From: Burkholderia sp. Bp8963
GTDB taxonomy: Bacteria; Pseudomonadota; Gammaproteobacteria; Burkholderiales; Burkholderiaceae
DNA: 57,793 nt
Direction: 5' to 3'
NCBI RefSeq assembly: GCF_003854275.1
Contig: NZ_QTQP01000045.1
Location: forward strand, 1-57,793
Made by a program: the position numbers and the translations under genes
In this document: piece after piece, positions 1 to 9,207 of the stretch
Layout of the letters: each line of letters opens with the position of its first letter
Position numbering within the stretch: the stretch's first letter is position 1
Notes under the pieces: model-generated
Told to the model about the DNA's origin: nothing
Database searches by the model: none
Seen by the model: the letters and a program-made list of their open reading frames with translations, nothing else

Positions 1-120
1 GCCTATTCCCAGGCCAAGCTCAACGCTGTTGCCAGGCGGCTTAATGAGCGTCCGCGAAAAACACTAGACTTTGATACACCGGCTGAGCGTTTTCATCAAT
101 TCGTTGCATCGACGGGTTGA
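1..120 (+). mobile_element. IS30-family transposase, 3' end only
   Basis: The first 120 bases read as one open frame ending in TGA. They give the C-terminal tail of an IS30-family transposase, with the typical NAVARRLNERPRKTL stretch followed by TPAERFHQ. The 5' part lies outside the window. The stop codon overlaps the first codons of the next open frame, so the IS right end sits directly against, or inside, the 5' part of the TerB-domain gene. Whether the element is complete upstream cannot be seen. Family assignment is by motif recognition and is fairly certain; the exact IS name is not known. Confidence 0.85.
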
Positions 121-1490
121 ATCCGCAGACGATTACGGCCAATCGCACTCAGCTACAGGCACGACCTGGCGCGATGTTCATGGCACTATCCAGCGCACCG
201 GTTCCCGGGTTTCTCAGCGGACTACCTGATATCTCGGCTGTTTCGGGACCTCGTAAGAAACTTCAAAGTCTTGTCGACGAGTGTGCTGACGATCTCGACG
301 CATATAGTCGATACCTGGGACGGAATCCGGAGGCGAAAGGAAGCATTGACGCAAACCTGCTGCTCCCAGCGGACCTGTGGCCCGACGATGCCGTAAGTGT
401 GGTCAAGGGGCTCTCGCGGGAGGTTGAGGGTGGCCCTGTTGTTACGACGTTCGGCAAATTGCTTGAACGGCTGAGTTCATCGGGCGACCTTTCACGGGAC
501 AAGGTCGTTTCGTTGCTTGCGGCGTTGGCGGCAGCGGGTATCGCGCTCGAGCCCGATGTACGTTTGGGCGCGCGCATGCCTAAAGCAGAAGACGCGGTCG
601 CACTGTTCTCGATGCCACCGTCGGCCGATATTCCTGCAGTTAGCGATAATTACGTCGTTGGTGCGTTGATGGTTGACCTCGCCGCGTCCATAGCGACGGC
701 GGACGGCGAAGCAACAGACGTCGAAATCGATCTGATTAGCCGCGAGGTAGATGCCTGGTCTCACCTGACGGCCGAGGAGCGTGCGCGCTTGAAGGCGCAC
801 AATCGAGTGCAACTGGCCCAACCTCCGACCATGGCCGGGCTGAAGAAGCGAATCGAGGCCCTTACGAAGGAGGTGAGACGCGAGATTGCGCTGTTCCTGG
901 TTCAAACGGCGAACGCAGATGGCGTTGTCTCGCCGGCTGAGGTAAAGCTGCTGGAGAAAATCTATCGGTTGCTCGAAATCGACTCGCAGCAGTTATACAG
1001 TGACCTGCATCAGAACACTCGCGCGGAAGGCCATGGAGGCGTCAGCGGCAAGAAGCCTGCAAGTCCGAGCGCTGGCAACGTGAGCGCAGGCTTGGCGCTC
1101 GACCCGGCACGGATTGCGGCACTCCAAAAAGAGACGGCGCGAGTATCCGCAATGCTGGCGGACGTTTTTGTCGAAGAGCAACCTGTGGTACAGCCTCCGG
1201 TCGTTCAGACGGAGGTTGTTGAAGCCGAAGAGCGCGGAGAAGACGCACAACCGGTCGGCAACGTGATTGGCCTCGATGAGGCCCACTCGATGTTCCTGCG
1301 AACGTTGGTTTCCCGCGCTAGCTGGAGTCGAGCCGAGTTGTCATCCGTCGCGCTTGATCTCGAACTCATGCTTGATGGAGCCATCGAGCAGGTCAATGAG
1401 GCAGCACTTGACCATTGGGATGAACCCGTTACAGACGGCGATGATCCAGTCGAAGTGAATCAGGAATTGGCGCAGAGGTTAGAAGCATGA
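117..1490 (+). CDS. TerB / TerB-C domain protein, probably 5'-truncated
   Basis: No catalytic function is known for this family; TerB-type helical domains occur in tellurite-resistance and phage-defence contexts. The first ~100 residues resemble the end of a TerB_N region (DDLDAYSRYLGRNPEAKGS). Residues about 180-295 look TerB-like, with acidic helices such as DGEATDVEIDLI and DGVVSPAEVKLLEKIY. The last ~70 residues look like a TerB-C domain. The frame opens inside the IS30 transposase end, its first start is a TTG at 117, and the first ATG is at 174. Full TerB_N proteins have more sequence before this point, so I infer that the IS removed the 5' end and that the product may be non-functional or re-initiated. 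It overlaps the following ATPase gene by four bases (ATGA), as in an operon. Confidence 0.75.
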   Translation: MNPQTITANRTQLQARPGAMFMALSSAPVPGFLSGLPDISAVSGPRKKLQSLVDECADDLDAYSRYLGRNPEAKGSIDANLLLPADLWPDDAVSVVKGLSREVEGGPVVTTFGKLLERLSSSGDLSRDKVVSLLAALAAAGIALEPDVRLGARMPKAEDAVALFSMPPSADIPAVSDNYVVGALMVDLAASIATADGEATDVEIDLISREVDAWSHLTAEERARLKAHNRVQLAQPPTMAGLKKRIEALTKEVRREIALFLVQTANADGVVSPAEVKLLEKIYRLLEIDSQQLYSDLHQNTRAEGHGGVSGKKPASPSAGNVSAGLALDPARIAALQKETARVSAMLADVFVEEQPVVQPPVVQTEVVEAEERGEDAQPVGNVIGLDEAHSMFLRTLVSRASWSRAELSSVALDLELMLDGAIEQVNEAALDHWDEPVTDGDDPVEVNQELAQRLEA

Positions 1491-2785
1491 CTACAATTCG
1501 CCCGAAGGACCGGGATGCGGTCCTTCAATCGCTACGAGCAGGTGTCGTTCCGCGTGTCGGACAACATCTCATTCAGGTTGGTCGGGAACGCGAGCTCGAA
1601 GCGCTCCTAAAGGACGTTGTGCGCGTTGCTGATGGTGGCTCGAGCTTCCGCATCGTTATTGGCGAGTACGGTGCCGGCAAGACTTTTTTCCTGAATCTCG
1701 TTCGTGCGATCGCGCTGGAAAAGAAGCTGGTGACAATGCACGCGGACCTGAATCCCGATCGGCGTCTGCACGCTACGGGTGGCCAGGCGCGATCTCTGTA
1801 CGCTGAGCTGGTCAAGAACATGTCGACGCGCACCAAGGCGGACGGGGGCGCGCTGGCCGGTGTCGTCGAAAAATTCATTTCGCAGGCCAAGAGCGAGGCG
1901 AAGGCCACGGGTCGCTCAAGCGAGGATGTGATTCGTGGCCAACTCGGCCAGCTGACGGAGATGGTCAACGGGTACGATTTCGCAGACGTGCTCGCCTCAT
2001 ACTGCCGTGGCTTCGAGGACGGTAACGAGCAGCTCAAAGGCGACGCCATCAGATGGCTACGCGGTGAGTTCACGACCAGGACAGATGCGCGTGCGGCGCT
2101 TGGCGTTCGGACAATCGTCGATGATGCGACCATGTATGACCAGCTCAAGCTGCTCGGTCGATTTGTGCGCATGGCCGGATACAGCGGATTGATGATCTGC
2201 CTTGACGAACTCGTCAACCTTTACAAACTCGCGAATGTTCAGGCGAGGAACTCGAACTACGAGCAAATCCTTCGCATCTTGAATGACTCGTTGCAGGGAT
2301 CCGCTGAGGGGTTGGGATTCGTGCTGGGGGGCACCCCAGAGTTCCTGCTCGACACGCGGCGTGGTTTGTACAGCTACGCAGCGCTACAGTCGAGACTTGC
2401 CGAGAACACCTTCGCGACGAATGGGTTTGTCGACTATAGCGGGCCGGTGATTCGACTAGCTGCACTTACGCCAGAAGACTTCTATGTTCTTCTCGACAAG
2501 ATCCGGCTTGTATATGCGTTCGGGGATCCCGCTAAAGCGTTGATTCCTGAGGATGCGATTCGGGCGTTCATGGGTCACTGCGGCACCCGTCTTGGCAATG
2601 AGTATTTCAGAACCCCACGGACGACAATTACCGCGTTTGTCAATTTCCTCGCCGTGCTCGAACAGAACGCGGACGCGGACTGGCGCCAGATGATCGGCGG
2701 CCTCAGCATTGAGCGGGATGGAGGAGGTGATGCTGACGTAGCGACGGACAGTGACGATGAATTCGCCAGCTTCAAACTCAGCTGA
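1487..2785 (+). CDS. BrxD-like P-loop ATPase (DUF2791 type)
   Basis: A 432-residue ATP-binding protein of the kind found as BrxD in type 2 BREX and in stand-alone TerB/ATPase/helicase modules. Walker A is GEYGAGKTFF (K65) and Walker B is LMICLDEL (D240, E241). The region between is helical, and no nuclease motif is visible. Translation is coupled to the TerB-domain gene by an ATGA overlap and runs 35 bases into the helicase gene. The family link is from the P-loop form and the neighbouring Lhr-like helicase. No pglX, pglZ or brxC gene is seen nearby, so this is not a complete BREX locus within the window. A plausible role is an ATPase regulator or loader for the helicase. Confidence 0.75.
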   Translation: MTTIRPKDRDAVLQSLRAGVVPRVGQHLIQVGRERELEALLKDVVRVADGGSSFRIVIGEYGAGKTFFLNLVRAIALEKKLVTMHADLNPDRRLHATGGQARSLYAELVKNMSTRTKADGGALAGVVEKFISQAKSEAKATGRSSEDVIRGQLGQLTEMVNGYDFADVLASYCRGFEDGNEQLKGDAIRWLRGEFTTRTDARAALGVRTIVDDATMYDQLKLLGRFVRMAGYSGLMICLDELVNLYKLANVQARNSNYEQILRILNDSLQGSAEGLGFVLGGTPEFLLDTRRGLYSYAALQSRLAENTFATNGFVDYSGPVIRLAALTPEDFYVLLDKIRLVYAFGDPAKALIPEDAIRAFMGHCGTRLGNEYFRTPRTTITAFVNFLAVLEQNADADWRQMIGGLSIERDGGGDADVATDSDDEFASFKLS

Positions 2786-4985
2786 TTCGCGCAGTTTCGA
2801 CCTTCTCGACGAGCGAATCCAGCGATGGATTTGGAATGAAGGGTGGACTGAGCTCCGCGACGCACAGGAACGTGCGGTGCCGGCGTTACTGGCGGCCGAT
2901 AGGGACGTCATCATTGCGGCAGCGACGGCCGCTGGCAAGACCGAAGCGGCGTTTTTGCCAATCTTGTCGAACCTGCTGAAAGATCCTGTTTGCTCCGGCT
3001 CGGTTCTATATATCAGCCCTCTCAAAGCGCTAATCAACGACCAATGGTCGCGCCTCGACAGACTCTGTGAGTCGCTCGAGATTCCAGTCGTCGCGTGGCA
3101 CGGCGACGTTTCGGCGGGACGCAAGCATCGCTTTTTTAGGAGGCCAGTGGGGGTGCTGCTCATAACGCCGGAGTCACTTGAAGCAATGTTCGTGACTCGC
3201 GGTTCGATGCTCACCGGTGCCCTGAAAAATCTCCGCTACATCGTTGTTGACGAGTTGCATGCGTTTATTGGGTCGGAACGAGGCATGCAGCTGCAATCGT
3301 TGATGCATCGCGTCGACATAGTCCGTGATACACGTGTTCCGCGAGTGGGCTTATCAGCAACGCTTGGCGACATGGAGCTGGCGGCAGCCTTTCTGCGCCA
3401 CAGGGCGCAGCGCCCCGTTGAGATCATCGAGTCCGACAACGCGCAGCAGGAAATCAAGATTCTCGTGAAGGGCATCGTGCAGAAGCCACCTCGCGTGGAC
3501 GAAGAGCCTGAACTGGAATCGCCGAGTCTCGAGGACATCGTCCCGGGCAGCACGGTTGACATAGCCAATCAGCTGTACAAGGCCCTGCGAGGCTCAAATA
3601 ACCTGATCTTCCCAAACAGCAGACGTCAGGTTGAACTCTATGCGGACCTCCTGCGAAGAGCATGCGAGCGTGACGGCTACCCGAACGAGTTCTGGCCACA
3701 TCATGGGAGCTTGTCGAAGGACCTGCGCGAGGAGAGTGAAGCCGCGCTGAAGGCAGGTGACAAGCCAGCAAGTGCTGTGTGCACGACCACGCTCGAACTC
3801 GGCATCGACATTGGCGCGGTACGAAGCATCGCCCAGATTGGGCCGCCGCCGTCTGTGGCGAGCCTTCGCCAGCGGCTTGGTCGCTCGGGCCGGCGTGCGG
3901 GTGAGCCAGCCATTCTCCGTGGCTACTGCGTTGAAGCAGAGCTCGATGCCGACTCAGATTTTTCGGATCGAATCCGGGAAGGGCTGGTTCAGACCATCGC
4001 GATGGTCAATCTTCTGATAAAGCGCTGGTTTGAGCCGCCGAGGGCAGATGGTTTTCATCCTTCAACCCTCGTGCAGCAAATCCTGTCCATTATTGCTGAG
4101 CGTGGCGGTGCGACGGCAGCCGAACTCTGGGGCACGTTGGTCGCCACCGGCCCGTTCGTGTCCGTCGACAGGAGTACGTTCGCTGAGATATTGTGCAAAC
4201 TTGGCCGACTTGACCTCGTCGTTCAGGAGTCCAGCGGCTTGCTCCTCCACGGAGTGCGAGGCGAGAAAATCGTCAACCACTACGAATTTTACGCGTCCTT
4301 CGTCACTGACGATGAATTCCGCATTGTCGCCGGAAGCCGCCAACTTGGGTCGCTGCCGGTTTCCCATCCGCTGACCCCAGGACAAGCCATTATTTTCGGT
4401 GGTCAGCGTTGGCGTGTTCGGGACGTCGACGCAGAGAAGAAAGTCGTTTACGTCGATCCTGACAAAGGTGGCGCCCCTCCGACCTTTGATGGCGCAGGCA
4501 TCATGGTCCATGACATCGTTAGGCAGGCCATGTACAGCGTGCTTGCAAGTTCCGAGTCTGTTGGGTTTCTCGACCAGGGCGGGAGGAAATTGCTTGACGA
4601 AGCGCGTGAATACTTCCATGCGGCGCGCCTCGCGACTCGAGCGCTGTTTACGGAAGGGCATGATGTTATTGTCGCCACCTGGTCTGGCGACTGGGTCAAT
4701 GACGCTCTGGTTTTACTACTGCGCTCGCTCGACCTCGACGCCTGGCATCAAGGTGTGGCCGTTGGAGTTCGGGGCGCCACAGTTGACCGGGTGACCGACG
4801 CCCTGAACGAAATCGCGGAGATGAAGCACGAGCACTTTGGTGCTGCTCTTGGTCTCGTCGAAAATGTTGACAACGAGAAATGGGACTGGACGTTACCGGA
4901 CGAAACGCGGCGCGCTGCCTTCGCTGCGTCGCGCCTTGATCTCGGTGGCGCGGTCAAAGCTGCTCGGAAAATTCTACAGAAGTGA
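2751..4985 (+). CDS. Lhr-like DEAD/DEAH helicase (BrxHI-like)
   Basis: A superfamily 2 helicase. Motif I is AATAAGKTEAA (K63 counted from the GTG), motif II is VVDELH (D167-H170), and motif III is LSATLGD. Motifs V and VI lie in TTTLELGIDIGAV and RLGRSGRR. About 350 residues follow the helicase core, as in Lhr-type enzymes, probably winged-helix and DUF-type accessory domains. The gene may start at GTG 2751 or ATG 2757; both overlap the end of the BrxD-like gene, so the three genes look like one operon. In BREX type 2 the brxD and brxHI genes are adjacent in the same way. Expected activity is ATP-driven nucleic-acid unwinding in phage defence; the defence role is inferred from context. Confidence 0.85.
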   Translation: MTMNSPASNSADSRSFDLLDERIQRWIWNEGWTELRDAQERAVPALLAADRDVIIAAATAAGKTEAAFLPILSNLLKDPVCSGSVLYISPLKALINDQWSRLDRLCESLEIPVVAWHGDVSAGRKHRFFRRPVGVLLITPESLEAMFVTRGSMLTGALKNLRYIVVDELHAFIGSERGMQLQSLMHRVDIVRDTRVPRVGLSATLGDMELAAAFLRHRAQRPVEIIESDNAQQEIKILVKGIVQKPPRVDEEPELESPSLEDIVPGSTVDIANQLYKALRGSNNLIFPNSRRQVELYADLLRRACERDGYPNEFWPHHGSLSKDLREESEAALKAGDKPASAVCTTTLELGIDIGAVRSIAQIGPPPSVASLRQRLGRSGRRAGEPAILRGYCVEAELDADSDFSDRIREGLVQTIAMVNLLIKRWFEPPRADGFHPSTLVQQILSIIAERGGATAAELWGTLVATGPFVSVDRSTFAEILCKLGRLDLVVQESSGLLLHGVRGEKIVNHYEFYASFVTDDEFRIVAGSRQLGSLPVSHPLTPGQAIIFGGQRWRVRDVDAEKKVVYVDPDKGGAPPTFDGAGIMVHDIVRQAMYSVLASSESVGFLDQGGRKLLDEAREYFHAARLATRALFTEGHDVIVATWSGDWVNDALVLLLRSLDLDAWHQGVAVGVRGATVDRVTDALNEIAEMKHEHFGAALGLVENVDNEKWDWTLPDETRRAAFAASRLDLGGAVKAARKILQK

Positions 4986-5162
4986 AGGCCGAGTTTGCGC
5001 GGATATGCCGTTGCTTAAACTCTTCCCCGTGGGCAGAAAGAATTGGCACGCCTTGGATTGCAGGTACGCGGAGTCGGGATAGATAGTGGAGCGCCGGCTG
5101 CGGCGCGGGAACAAAGAGGTCAAGATTAGTCAACAGCGTGGTCAGAGCGCTAGGGGAATAGC

Positions 5163-5960
5163 ATGGCAGCTTTGGGAATTGGCCTGATCTTAGTCGGCGC
5201 GCTCATTGCATTGGCCGGCATCGGGGGCTTTATAGACACACGTAAAGTCGATCGGCGCTTCAAGACCGGGTACAAGAACAACGAACCTGACAGAAGAAAT
5301 TTTGGCCGTGCAGGTAGGTTCTTGCTGTACGGCGTCGGGGTTTGCGTTATCGGCGCCGCTATCAATAGCCTCAGCGGATCCAAAGATGAAGCGCCACCGG
5401 TAGCAGCCACTAGTGACCAGAGCGCACCGGTTACGCAGTCGGCGCAGGCACCTGCCAGCGATACCACGGAGTCGACGGGAGACGTCGCGGCGCCCAACCC
5501 TACCGTTGCACAAGCTCCCGAGAGTGGTTCCGGCGTCGCTGCCGCTGATCAGTCGAACCAGAATTCAGACGCAATCGCTCCAGCGCCGGGTGCGCAGGAG
5601 CAGACTTCGCAAAATGGCGACTCAGGGGACAACTTAACGCCGGCGGCCCAAGGTCAAACGTTTTTGACGAGTTTCGACTGTAGACGAGCAAAGGCCGACG
5701 ACGAAATTGCAATCTGCGGTGACCCTGGATTGGCTGCGATGGATCGTCAGTTGGGCCAGCTGTATGAGGCAGCTATGAAAACCATCGCCGACCCTCAGGC
5801 GCTGAAGCGGTCGGAATCAGACTGGGTTATCACTCGGCACATGTGCAACAGCGACGTCGAATGCTTGCGCCATGCGTACGGCGAGCGTATCGGGCAGTTC
5901 ATGGGATCTTTGGGCTCAAAGCCGTTGATTTCTACCGATTCGCAGGCCGACAAAGAGTAA
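5163..5960 (+). CDS. Membrane protein with C-terminal LprI/DUF1311 domain
   Basis: 265 residues. Two hydrophobic segments lie near the N-terminus (about 3-24 and 50-68). A long Ala/Pro/Gln/Ser/Thr-rich, probably disordered, linker covers about 75-170. The C-terminal domain starts at FDCRRAKADDEIAICG and continues with an LGQLYEAAM helix and a second Cys pair (MCNSDVECL). This Cys spacing and the D-x-x-L-x-x-x-Y pattern are typical of LprI-like (DUF1311) domains, named after a mycobacterial lysozyme inhibitor. A Shine-Dalgarno AGGGGAA sits just before the ATG. The domain presumably faces the periplasm. It stands apart from the helicase operon by ~180 bp, and nothing ties it to defence. Confidence 0.75.
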   Translation: MAALGIGLILVGALIALAGIGGFIDTRKVDRRFKTGYKNNEPDRRNFGRAGRFLLYGVGVCVIGAAINSLSGSKDEAPPVAATSDQSAPVTQSAQAPASDTTESTGDVAAPNPTVAQAPESGSGVAAADQSNQNSDAIAPAPGAQEQTSQNGDSGDNLTPAAQGQTFLTSFDCRRAKADDEIAICGDPGLAAMDRQLGQLYEAAMKTIADPQALKRSESDWVITRHMCNSDVECLRHAYGERIGQFMGSLGSKPLISTDSQADKE

Positions 5961-6405
5961 GGTTTGTATCTCACAACCACCGTGTACGAGTTGGGAGGGA
6001 CATCGTTCAGCAGGGCAATTATGTCTTCGAGCATGGTCGCATACCGTTGGTCGAGGAAACGACAATTCAACAAACCCCCTTACTGGTTAGCAGGATCCGA
6101 TGTCAGATCCTCCATTGGACAAGGGCGGTGCAGAGCTACCTTCCGTGCTGACGGTGAAACCTGTGAGTTGGCCATTAGCAATTATGGGGCGCTCGTTTGC
6201 AGTCGCCAATTCCACAAGGGGCTGAGGCAATGACTTGGACGGTTTGACGCCCAGGTCGCGCAGCATCTCAGCTTGTCTGATGACGTTGCTTTTAGGGGGC
6301 TAAGATTACGCTATTCAGTCGTTGCAGATTCTGGCGCTATCGAGCGGCTCGTCGGTCAAGGACTTTACATGCATACGGTCGAACACCTTTTTCTAGAGTT
6401 TCCAC
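5961..6405 (+). other. Intergenic region, no gene recognised
   Basis: 445 bases without a convincing gene. Short open frames exist on both strands (for example 5964-6233 on the plus strand), but their products have no recognisable motifs and no good ribosome-binding site. No inverted repeat or promoter stands out. Confidence 0.5.
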
Positions 6406-7320
6406 ATGTCCCGACTAGGAATTGAAAGGTCAACTGGACTGGTCTACGAAGGCCGTGACAGTGCTTCCTATCTAGCTTTGCCGTCGCCCGTTCTATCTCA
6501 GTGCACGTTGGTGAAAACGCCGGACGACCTCACAAAACTCCCGGCGAATATGGATTCGGTGCCTTTTTCGTGGATCTTTCGGGAAGACTCTTTTGATGCC
6601 GTATCCCGTGTGCGCAGAGGACGGGTCTTTCAGAAACAGGGTGTAACGAATGCGGAGTCGTGCACTGTCAACGCACATGCGTCCTTGGTGTCAGACATGG
6701 CGCAAGGACGTAACGATGGACATATCGTCAAACAGCTCAATCTGTTTATGGAATGTCAGGAGCTTTTGGGCTTACCTAATCGTGGGGAGGGCTCACAGCT
6801 TGCCATCGGGGTCGCCGGGGCGTTCTCGCTGTGGCGCATTTTGCAGGTTGAGCGCACGGTGAACGGCGATGTAATGGTGACAGTGCGCGCTGAGTCGGCT
6901 ATGGGAATTTTGCCCGAGTTGGACGAGACGAAAATTCACCCGGAGAGTTTAAGGGCGGTGATAGGAGCTGTTCGGCGTGTCTTGGACGTTGCCTATCGCG
7001 AGATTCCGACCTCTGTCGTAGACCAGTGCCGTAACGCGTGTGCAGCGATGGCCGCGCATTGGCTCCATCAACAGACGGGTGATGCCCAAGTGTTAGAGAA
7101 GGACCTCGGAAAGGTGATCAGTGCCGTGCAGAATGCGCTTGGGGCGGACAAGTCGCGCACTCTCTGTTCGGCCTTGGACATTGTCAACAGGCTGCACCCA
7201 AGAGGCAAGCACAATGAAGTACATCGTTACGGTCTTCGCGACGTGACCGAAGAGGACGCAGCCTTGGCAGTGCATGCGACAGGTTTTGTGATTCGTGAGT
7301 TTGGGTGGGCGAGAGCGTAA
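6406..7320 (+). CDS. Unrecognised protein, possible Abi-C/HEPN-like C-terminus
   Basis: A 304-residue soluble protein that I do not recognise. The last ~45 residues (RLHPRGKHNEVHRYGL, then a helix ending VIREFGWA) have the general look of Abi-C-type domains at the ends of abortive-infection proteins: a basic/His segment, then an Ala-rich helix. This is weak pattern similarity, not an identified domain. The start ATG at 6406 has only a weak TAGAG ribosome-binding site. It lies upstream of a short coiled-coil gene on the same strand, and the two could be co-transcribed. Confidence 0.55.
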   Translation: MSRLGIERSTGLVYEGRDSASYLALPSPVLSQCTLVKTPDDLTKLPANMDSVPFSWIFREDSFDAVSRVRRGRVFQKQGVTNAESCTVNAHASLVSDMAQGRNDGHIVKQLNLFMECQELLGLPNRGEGSQLAIGVAGAFSLWRILQVERTVNGDVMVTVRAESAMGILPELDETKIHPESLRAVIGAVRRVLDVAYREIPTSVVDQCRNACAAMAAHWLHQQTGDAQVLEKDLGKVISAVQNALGADKSRTLCSALDIVNRLHPRGKHNEVHRYGLRDVTEEDAALAVHATGFVIREFGWARA

Positions 7321-7426
7321 GTACTCGGTCGCCTGCGGGTTTATCCGCCGCGTCAAAGGCCAGTTCGCCGCGCGCTGTGCGCACTTTGAAGAAATTGCAA
7401 TTTACTGACGAACGGGGAAATTGTGT

Positions 7427-7855
7427 ATGAATGAGCCAACAGTTAACACCGAGGCAGTTCCCGTCCTTATCGAGGGCGCTGAAGGAAAAATCCGCGAGTT
7501 TCAGGCGAAGGTTGAAAGAATCGACGCTCGGGTCCAACAGCTCGAGGCGGACCGGGAAGCGGTTGAAGCCCTGCTCGAATACGTCAAAGAGGCTGCTCAG
7601 CGGAAGTCAGTGCTAACCGGGCTTTTCGTGCATGATTTTGAATATGGTTCTGCTGACCCGGTCCATCCTGAGATTGTCGACCAATACGAGAAGCGCTTAG
7701 CGAGACGTCTCGCATCGATCAAACAGCTCAAGCTGCTACGGGAGCAGCGAGTGCTAGCAATTGAATTTGCACAGAAAGATGTCGAACGGTTGAAAAAAAT
7801 CCATGGCGTTCACCCTTGGCCAACCTATCTTGAATCTGCAGGAGAGGACGTCTAA
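7427..7855 (+). CDS. Small coiled-coil protein, unrecognised
   Basis: 142 residues, almost wholly helical and charged. Heptad-like segments cover about 15-55 and 85-125 (for example IREFQAKVERIDARVQQLEA). There is no Cys pair, membrane segment or enzyme motif. I chose the ATG at 7427 over the in-frame TTG at 7421 because GGGGAA lies 7 bases before it. It follows the 304-residue gene after ~106 bp and precedes the sce7725-like gene. It may be a structural or antitoxin-like partner, but no function can be assigned. Confidence 0.6.
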   Translation: MNEPTVNTEAVPVLIEGAEGKIREFQAKVERIDARVQQLEADREAVEALLEYVKEAAQRKSVLTGLFVHDFEYGSADPVHPEIVDQYEKRLARRLASIKQLKLLREQRVLAIEFAQKDVERLKKIHGVHPWPTYLESAGEDV

Positions 7856-8035
7856 CGCTGCGAAGGCGCCTTTACGGGGCGAGACGATAGCGAGGTGCTT
7901 TTCACGAGAAATGCATCGTTTGATGCTGGTAGTAGTGATTTAGACCACTGAGGGCGGTCTTGTGCGGTAGGTGGGCCGCCGCCGGTAACATCCAGAGAGA
8001 AAGCTTAAACAACGAAACCAATGGGGGAACAACCT

Positions 8036-9004
8036 ATGTACCATCCGTATCTCTTCGCAAGAAGAGGGGAGCTTCTAGCGTTCCGTGACATTGCGTTGCT
8101 TTTGTCCTCAGACGGCACTGTTATCCCTGTCTTCGAGCCGGTTAGTTCAAATATCGCCAGCTTGCGCCTAGCACTGGCGACAGCGGAAAAAGAGGGGCAG
8201 CCGTTGTATCTCATCATGAATCCGTCGTTGGGCGATTTCGAGAACGGTGCGGCGGAACGGTCAAAGGAATGGCTCGTCGAGGCAGCCAAAATTGTGAAGG
8301 AGGCGGCACGTGTCCGTCCAACCTTCCTCGCAGGAGCGGACACTGCGGTAGCTGATTTAAAGCGGTTCGTGAAGAATTGGGGTGGGCGAGACGCGGGCGT
8401 AGTCTTTCGCAATACGGCGTTGGAGGCTGCCACTGTCCGTGCGGAGGTGGACGGTCGGTTCACGGACTGCCGCTTCTTCCTGAAGGGCGCGACACCGTCG
8501 CCCGGTACGCTCGCCGCGCTTGGGGCGAACAATTGCGTTTTTGTCGAAGATCGATTTCAGGTTCAACCGAGCAACGCGAAATACAAAGGCAGTGAACCTT
8601 TCACTGGGGCGCATCTGACATATAAGGCACAAGGGTATGGTGGCTTCGGCGATTTTGCCTGTCTGCAGGGGAAGTTCAGAGAAGGCGGTTCGTTACCGGC
8701 AGCGGTAGCGATCCATCTAACGTACTTCGAGAAGGCAACGAAGGAGGTGTGGGTTGAGCACTTCGTCTCCAAATCACAGTTGCAATCAGACCGTGACTTG
8801 CCCAAAAAGATGCGGGAGGCAATCGCGGCTGCTGCGGCTGCGACCACGAGGGTTGCCGATTCGTTTGGCCACACGGATGCCTATCGGAAGTATTTGGAGG
8901 CAGACAGAACGAAGGAGTCCGTCGACCTACAGAAGAACAAGCGCTGGAGCGTGGCGCATCACCTCGACCTGATGAGCGGCCTTCTGTCGGGGAGATTCAG
9001 GTAG
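8036..9004 (+). CDS. sce7725 family protein
   Basis: A 322-residue protein of the sce7725 family, recognised by its N-terminus (MYHPYLFARRGELLAFRDIA) and its pairing with an sce7726-type gene. The biochemical role is unknown. The fold looks alpha/beta-barrel-like, with alternating short strands (VIPVFEPV, LYLIMNP, CRFFLKG, NCVFVED). The start is set at ATG 8036 because the GGGGGAAC purine run lies 6-12 bases before it and because family members begin with this sequence; the upstream ATG at 8021 would place that run inside the gene. In other genomes the two families travel together in variable regions, so a two-component defence or nuclease system is the likely setting, still inferred. Confidence 0.85.
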   Translation: MYHPYLFARRGELLAFRDIALLLSSDGTVIPVFEPVSSNIASLRLALATAEKEGQPLYLIMNPSLGDFENGAAERSKEWLVEAAKIVKEAARVRPTFLAGADTAVADLKRFVKNWGGRDAGVVFRNTALEAATVRAEVDGRFTDCRFFLKGATPSPGTLAALGANNCVFVEDRFQVQPSNAKYKGSEPFTGAHLTYKAQGYGGFGDFACLQGKFREGGSLPAAVAIHLTYFEKATKEVWVEHFVSKSQLQSDRDLPKKMREAIAAAAAATTRVADSFGHTDAYRKYLEADRTKESVDLQKNKRWSVAHHLDLMSGLLSGRFR

Positions 9005-9207
9005 GTTTGCGGAGGGACGCGAACGAGCGTTCCCGTGGCCAAGACGAGGGGCAGCCTAGCTGATGTAGAATAGCGTCCGCGCAGGACATCTCCCGCGCGG
9101 CGCGTTTGCTCGGACGCACGTCTGGCTCAGTTGCCGGCGCATAAAGCGATTCGCTATAAGGCGTAGCTGTTTCGCAAGTGCAAACGGCAACGAACCGGAG
9201 ACTACGA

